In this document: piece by piece, positions 5,465-8,605 of the stretch
How positions within the stretch are numbered: position 1 is the first letter of the stretch
How the letters are laid out: each line of letters opens with the position of its first letter
DNA from: JAFGFG01 sp964442905
GTDB taxonomy: Archaea; Aenigmatarchaeota; Aenigmatarchaeia; QMZP01; JAFGSV01
NCBI GenBank assembly: GCA_964442905.1
Contig: CAYUBD010000040.1
Coordinates: 1 to 8,605 of the forward strand
DNA length: 8,605 nucleotides
Direction of reading: 5' to 3'
Translations under genes and position numbers: made by a program
Notes under the pieces: model-generated
The model's input: only the letters and a program-made list of their open reading frames with translations
The model's database searches: none
Told to the model about the DNA's origin: nothing

Positions 5465-6535
5465 TCAAATCTCTCTTTCAACCATGAAGTCAGCGAATGC
5501 CTTGAGCTTTTCCTTGGCAGGGTTGTTCTGTAGAAGTGGGTCGACATCCTCCCAGGCTTTCCTGACCATCTCCCTTGCGAATTCCTTTGCATACTGGATA
5601 GAGCCGTACCGCTTGATTATGTCTATGGCTTCCTCTATGAGCTTCCTGTCCTTGGTGTGCATCTTCAGTATTTCCAGAAGGCGCTTTTTGTCCTGCTTCT
5701 CAGCGTTCTTCAGCGTGTGTATGATCAGGAGAGTGCGCTTTCCCTCGTTGATGTCGTCGCCTGTCTCCTTCCCCCAGCCTTCCGTAGGCGCTATGTTCAT
5801 TATGTCGTCCTGTATCTGGAAGGCTATGCCTATGGATTCGGAGAACTTTCCGAGCTTCTCCTCGAGTTCTTCGCTGCCTCCGTTGAGTATGACAGCCAGT
5901 CTCGCCGAAAGCCTTGCAAGCACGCCTGTCTTGTAGGCGCACATCTGGAGATATTCGGTCTCATTTATCTTATCAGCGTCAGCGAGACCATTGTGCCATG
6001 CAATGTCAGTTGCCTGGCCGTAGTGAATCCTTGTGATCTCTTCCATTGTATTCTCCCATGCCCTCAGAAGCGTCTTCTCGCTGAAGTTTATCCTGTTCTT
6101 TATGAGCGGGAAGAATGCAAGGAAGTACATGAAATTGCCCGCATTTATTGCCACATCCACGCCGAATATCTTGTGTGTGCATGGCTTTCCTCTCCTCATG
6201 TCGGAGGAGTCTTCAATATCGTCCACCATGATTGATCCCTCATGCAGCATTTCAAGTGTCACCATGAAGTCTTTGACCTTATCTGCATCTCCTCCAAGTG
6301 CCTCAGTAAAAAGAAGGAAAAGCGCGGGCCTCCAGCGTTTGCCTCCACGGCCCAGGAAATCCCATATGGGTATTGAGAGTGCCTCCTGGATTGTCTTGGT
6401 CGTGTATTCATAGCTGGGCTTACCCAGAAGCCATTCTATGTATTTCTCATCGACTTTCTTGGGGAGGTATTTCTTTATGACATCGTCGATGGTTCCTTTT
6501 TTCTCATCAAGGAATTTCATTATGTCTGAAACCAT
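5465..6535 (-). CDS. Trans-polyprenyl diphosphate synthase, probable geranylgeranyl diphosphate synthase
   Basis: The product is 356 residues from the ATG at 6535. It condenses isopentenyl diphosphate with allylic diphosphates, giving the C20 precursor of archaeal lipids if it is a GGPP synthase. Seen in order: GRGGKRWRPAL at 62-72, the first Asp-rich motif DDIEDSSDMRRG at 105-116, HKIFGVDVAINAGNFMYFL at 121-139, GQATDIAW at 173-180, and FQIQDDIMN at 239-247 as second Asp-rich motif, then DDINEGKRTLLIIHTL. The residues before the first motif (LHEGSIMV) lack a bulky aromatic at the fifth position. The second motif ends in Asn, as in eukaryotic-type enzymes (DDYxN). The start at 6535 is preferred to the frame opening at 6583 because a TATA element lies about 27 bases upstream; ATG 6520 is the alternative. 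It is the first gene of an operon with mevalonate kinase. Product length is inferred, not certain. Confidence 0.9.
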   Translation of the reverse strand: MVSDIMKFLDEKKGTIDDVIKKYLPKKVDEKYIEWLLGKPSYEYTTKTIQEALSIPIWDFLGRGGKRWRPALFLLFTEALGGDADKVKDFMVTLEMLHEGSIMVDDIEDSSDMRRGKPCTHKIFGVDVAINAGNFMYFLAFFPLIKNRINFSEKTLLRAWENTMEEITRIHYGQATDIAWHNGLADADKINETEYLQMCAYKTGVLARLSARLAVILNGGSEELEEKLGKFSESIGIAFQIQDDIMNIAPTEGWGKETGDDINEGKRTLLIIHTLKNAEKQDKKRLLEILKMHTKDRKLIEEAIDIIKRYGSIQYAKEFAREMVRKAWEDVDPLLQNNPAKEKLKAFADFMVEREI

Positions 6536-6556
6536 AGTATAGCTGTGTAGTAATGT

Positions 6557-6570
6557 AATAAATTTATTTA
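6557..6570. promoter_or_regulatory. Shared palindromic TATA element of two divergent genes
   Basis: The perfect 12-base palindrome AATAAATTTATT (6557-6568) lies between divergent genes whose start codons are only 57 bases apart. On the plus strand TTTATTTA (6563-6570) spans -30 to -23 from the KaiC-like ATG at 6593. On the minus strand TTTATTA begins 27 bases before the synthase ATG at 6535. Both mRNAs would therefore be leaderless or nearly so, and both would use overlapping TBP sites. Confidence 0.65.
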
Positions 6571-6592
6571 GGTCAGTTCCCAAGAATATATC

Positions 6593-7285
6593 ATGGTAAT
6601 GAGAATTTCTTCTGGAATACCAAAGCTGGATTCCCTGCTGGACGGCGGGTTTCTGCAGAACAGTGTAACAATGGTAACAGGTGGCGCGGGAACCGGTAAG
6701 ACCATATTCTGCCTCCAGTTCCTCTGGGATGGTCTGCAGAAAGGCGAACCGTGCGTTTACCTTTCACTGGAAGAAGACGCAGAAGAAATAAAGGCTGACG
6801 CCAGGCAGTTTGGATGGGACCTGGACCCATATGAGAAGAAGGGGCTTTTCAGGATAATGTTTCATGACCCTTTTGAGACTGACGTCAGCTCAGTGCTGGT
6901 GAACCAGATAGAATATATAAAGGCCAAGAGGCTCGTAGTGGACTCCGTCTCGATGTTAGGGCTGTACATGAAGGACCAGGCTACAGTCAGGAAGCAGCTG
7001 GGCAAGCTTATGAAATCCGTCAAGAACGTGGGCTGCACCTCGCTTGTGACATCAGAAATAACGGAAGATAGCAAAGCATTGTCGAGATTCGGGGTCGAGG
7101 AGTTCGTTGTCGACGGCGTCATAATAATGAACTATCTGGGGATAGGTGAAGAGACCAACAGGAGCATACAGATAAGGAAGATGAGAAGGACCAAGCATGG
7201 AAAGGATATCTATCCATTCAAAATAGGTGATAAAGGTATACAGTTGGCAGGCGGTATCGGCGGCTCGCTGAGAATAAAGAGCTGA
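6593..7285 (+). CDS. Single-domain KaiC-like RecA-superfamily ATPase
   Basis: The product is 230 residues, one KaiC domain, as in the many short archaeal KaiC homologues. It opens with RISSGIPKLDSLLDGGF, typical of the family. Walker A is GGAGTGKT at 30-37, the catalytic glutamate pair is E60-E61 in YLSLEED, and Walker B is RLVVDSVS at 113-120 with D117. The C-terminal IRKMRRTKHGKDIYPFKIGDKGIQL at 194-218 matches the KMRxxxH region and the end of the KaiC domain. Such proteins bind ATP and often oligomerise; roles in archaeal signalling are proposed, but the partner here is unknown. The ATG at 6593 is chosen because a TATA box sits at -30 to -23, giving a leaderless mRNA; a second ATG lies at 6599. 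The stop is one base from the stop of the convergent exported-protein gene. Confidence 0.92.
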   Translation: MVMRISSGIPKLDSLLDGGFLQNSVTMVTGGAGTGKTIFCLQFLWDGLQKGEPCVYLSLEEDAEEIKADARQFGWDLDPYEKKGLFRIMFHDPFETDVSSVLVNQIEYIKAKRLVVDSVSMLGLYMKDQATVRKQLGKLMKSVKNVGCTSLVTSEITEDSKALSRFGVEEFVVDGVIIMNYLGIGEETNRSIQIRKMRRTKHGKDIYPFKIGDKGIQLAGGIGGSLRIKS

Positions 7286-7286
7286 G

Positions 7287-8018
7287 CTACCGCTTTATCA
7301 ACTTCTCCACATCGACCCTTATCCCGACTGACTTGTCACCCGATTTTATCCTCATGAAGTACGCGCCGCTGGCCATGCCGCCGACGTCTACGGAAACCCT
7401 CTCTCCTGCTTCATACCTTCCCTTGAGGACGAGCCTGCCGGATATGTCGAACACCTCGAACTCCTTCTTACCAGTGAATGGGTCTTCTATAAACAATTCG
7501 CTGCTGAAGGGATTGGGATATATCTTCACTTCCGAAGCTCCTACAGGCTCTATGCCGGTCGCGAAGTCCGTGTAAAGCGCCTGCTCCTTGTACGTGAGTT
7601 CCTCGTGCGTCACTATGTGAGTTTCCATGTTCTCATCAGTATATGCGAGGTCTTCCTTGCCATCGCTTTTTCTGACAAGCTTGAAGTATGTGTTTCCACC
7701 ATTTGATGCACCCTCATCCTCCGGTGTTGCGGGGTCATCAGTATCAGCATCAATGTTGAACCACCCATTTTCACTGTTGTAAGTGAATGTCGTAGCTTCG
7801 CCGATGAGCTGGTCGTCGTCTGTATTCACTGCCCCGTCTCCAGTTCCATTTGTATCATAAACCCTTACAATGGTGCCGTCTTCGACAACTGTACCCCTGT
7901 CATATGCCTTTCCCCAGTAACGCGCAGGGGACGACTGTGCACTGACATATTGTGTGACACCGGCAGATATTCCAAGCGCTCCCAGTCCAATCAATGTATT
8001 CTTTGCCCATCTTTTCAT
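7287..8018 (-). CDS. Exported protein with C-terminal T9SS type A-like sorting domain
   Basis: The product is 243 residues. Residues 1-27 form a signal peptide: MKRWAK, a hydrophobic stretch, and a probable cleavage after VSA before QSS. The mature part starts with GKAYDRGTVVEDGTIVRVYD, a small beta-rich region of the kind seen in archaeal secreted proteins. The acidic loop DTNGTGDGAVNTDDD at 55-69 may bind calcium as in dockerin-like repeats. The C-terminal domain at about 163-241 has the pattern of the type IX sorting domain: VKIYPNPFSSELFI, then FEVFDISGRLVLKG, then GMASGAYFMRIKSGDKS. The stop is preceded by the basic end EKLIKR. In Bacteroidetes this domain directs export and anchoring, but archaea are not known to carry that machinery, so here it may be only a surface or assembly domain. 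It follows the PKD gene after eight bases, with a good ribosome site. Confidence 0.85.
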   Translation of the reverse strand: MKRWAKNTLIGLGALGISAGVTQYVSAQSSPARYWGKAYDRGTVVEDGTIVRVYDTNGTGDGAVNTDDDQLIGEATTFTYNSENGWFNIDADTDDPATPEDEGASNGGNTYFKLVRKSDGKEDLAYTDENMETHIVTHEELTYKEQALYTDFATGIEPVGASEVKIYPNPFSSELFIEDPFTGKKEFEVFDISGRLVLKGRYEAGERVSVDVGGMASGAYFMRIKSGDKSVGIRVDVEKLIKR

Positions 8019-8021
8019 GTC

Positions 8022-8028
8022 ATCACCT
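8022..8028 (-). promoter_or_regulatory. Shine-Dalgarno sequence of the sorting-domain protein
   Basis: AGGTGAT on the minus strand lies three bases before the ATG at 8018 and overlaps the stop codon of the PKD gene. It closely matches the expected archaeal anti-SD complement and indicates translation from a polycistronic mRNA. Confidence 0.7.
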
Positions 8029-8605
8029 AAACTATGTCAACAGTAAGCACCGCGTCGCCTATCATCCTTATGTTAAATGGAAGTGAACCATCGAGTATCG
8101 CCAGGGTATTCTCATGCCATGGAGGAGGATTCACATAAGCCGAGCAGGCACTGGGTCTGTTACCGGGTATATACTCTTTCCATGAACCACTCTCGTATAC
8201 CTGAACTATACAGTATTTCCCGCTTATTGTACTGAGTACATCATCTATGGCGGTTGAAGCAGGTGTTGAAGGTAGTTCAACATTATTGTTTACACCATCA
8301 TAAAGCTGTACATCAACAGTATCCACATCATTGATAATGACATCCCATGACTGTGTGTCTGTTCCGCCGTAGCCGTCGGAGACAGTGACGTTAACCGAGT
8401 GTGGGCCTGAATCTGAATATCCGGGGCTGTATACGTATGTTGATGACGTCGACTTCTCATCACCGTCAAGCTTCCATGAATATGTAAGCGTGTCAAATTC
8501 GGGGTCGGAGACCGTCACGTTGAAGAAAATCATCGAGCCCTCGTCGACGTCCGGCGTCGTGTCTGCCGGAACGTAGCCGCTTATTTCGGGTGCCCTGTTG
8601 ACGTC
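8027..8605 (-). CDS. PKD-domain surface protein, 5' end beyond the window
   Basis: The reading frame stays open to the window edge, giving 192 visible residues of a longer protein. The ATG at 8533 is internal to a domain and is not the start. Visible residues 3-92 form a PKD-type beta-sandwich: NRAPEISGYVPADTTPDVDE, then NVTVSDPEFDTLTYSWKLDG, then GPHSVNVTVSDGYGGTDTQSWDVII. A linker follows, then a C-terminal domain at about 110-192 with AIDDVLSTISGKYCIVQVY, SGSWKEYIPG, NTLAILDGSLPFNIRM and the end strand AVLTVDI. This matches the general form of a domain found after PKD repeats in archaeal secreted proteins, in which the region seen here as LPFNIRM is usually GYWIKM. The protein is probably extracellular, in adhesion or cell-surface structure. 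It is cotranscribed with the sorting-domain protein. The missing 5' end presumably holds a signal peptide and further domains. Confidence 0.85.
   Translation of the reverse strand, partial: DVNRAPEISGYVPADTTPDVDEGSMIFFNVTVSDPEFDTLTYSWKLDGDEKSTSSTYVYSPGYSDSGPHSVNVTVSDGYGGTDTQSWDVIINDVDTVDVQLYDGVNNNVELPSTPASTAIDDVLSTISGKYCIVQVYESGSWKEYIPGNRPSACSAYVNPPPWHENTLAILDGSLPFNIRMIGDAVLTVDIV

Noticed and set aside
6521..6583. Alternative starts of the prenyl synthase at 6583 or 6520
   Set aside because: 6583 would lie upstream of the TATA element; 6520 remains possible but 6535 fits the promoter spacing better.
8531..8533. ATG at 8533 as start of the PKD protein
   Set aside because: The frame is open to the window edge, and the upstream codons encode the NRAPEISGY start of the same PKD domain, so the Met is internal.
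1..8605. CRISPR array, tRNA, rRNA, insertion sequence or defence system
   Set aside because: No regular repeats, no tRNA-like or rRNA segments and no transposase, nuclease or toxin-antitoxin motifs were seen on either strand.

Overview
The window looks archaeal, and this rests on gene content and signals together. It has a mevalonate pathway of the archaeal type with an archaeal UbiD-family decarboxylase, a single-domain KaiC-like ATPase and secreted PKD-domain proteins. TTTAT-type TATA boxes sit 23-30 bases upstream of start codons (leaderless transcription), and GGTG/GGTGAT Shine-Dalgarno sequences occur inside operons. I cannot place the lineage; an uncultivated or DPANN-like archaeon fits but is not shown. 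Gene packing is very tight: nearly every junction is between a 4-base overlap and an 11-base gap.

Layout. (1) Positions 1-2473, minus strand: an operon of a UbiD-family decarboxylase, a small LpdD-like protein, a class IIA HAD phosphatase, and the first nine residues of a protein whose start resembles the large subunit of aconitase X (phosphomevalonate dehydratase). (2) Positions 2474-2597: a divergent promoter region with an inverted repeat and a TATA box. (3) Positions 2598-4522, plus strand: an AT-richer pair, an atypical HAD-fold protein and a class I SAM methyltransferase-like protein, both unassigned. (4) Positions 4524-6535, minus strand: a trans-polyprenyl synthase (GGPP synthase-like) followed by a mevalonate kinase. 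(5) Positions 6536-6592: a 57-base divergent promoter built around one palindromic TATA element. (6) Positions 6593-7285, plus strand: the KaiC-like ATPase. (7) Positions 7287-8605, minus strand: an exported protein with a C-terminal domain like the type IX secretion sorting domain, preceded by a PKD-domain surface protein that is cut by the window edge.

How the genes work together. Mevalonate kinase makes mevalonate 5-phosphate, aconitase X dehydrates it to trans-anhydromevalonate 5-phosphate, and the UbiD-like enzyme decarboxylates that to isopentenyl phosphate. After phosphorylation and isomerisation by enzymes not seen here, the prenyl synthase would build the C20 chain for archaeal lipids. 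The most interesting points are the LpdD-like protein and the HAD phosphatase embedded and translationally coupled in this pathway operon, the unassigned AT-rich HAD/methyltransferase pair between the two isoprenoid operons, and the T9SS-like sorting domain in an apparent archaeon. No rRNA, tRNA, CRISPR array, insertion sequence or transposase was recognised.
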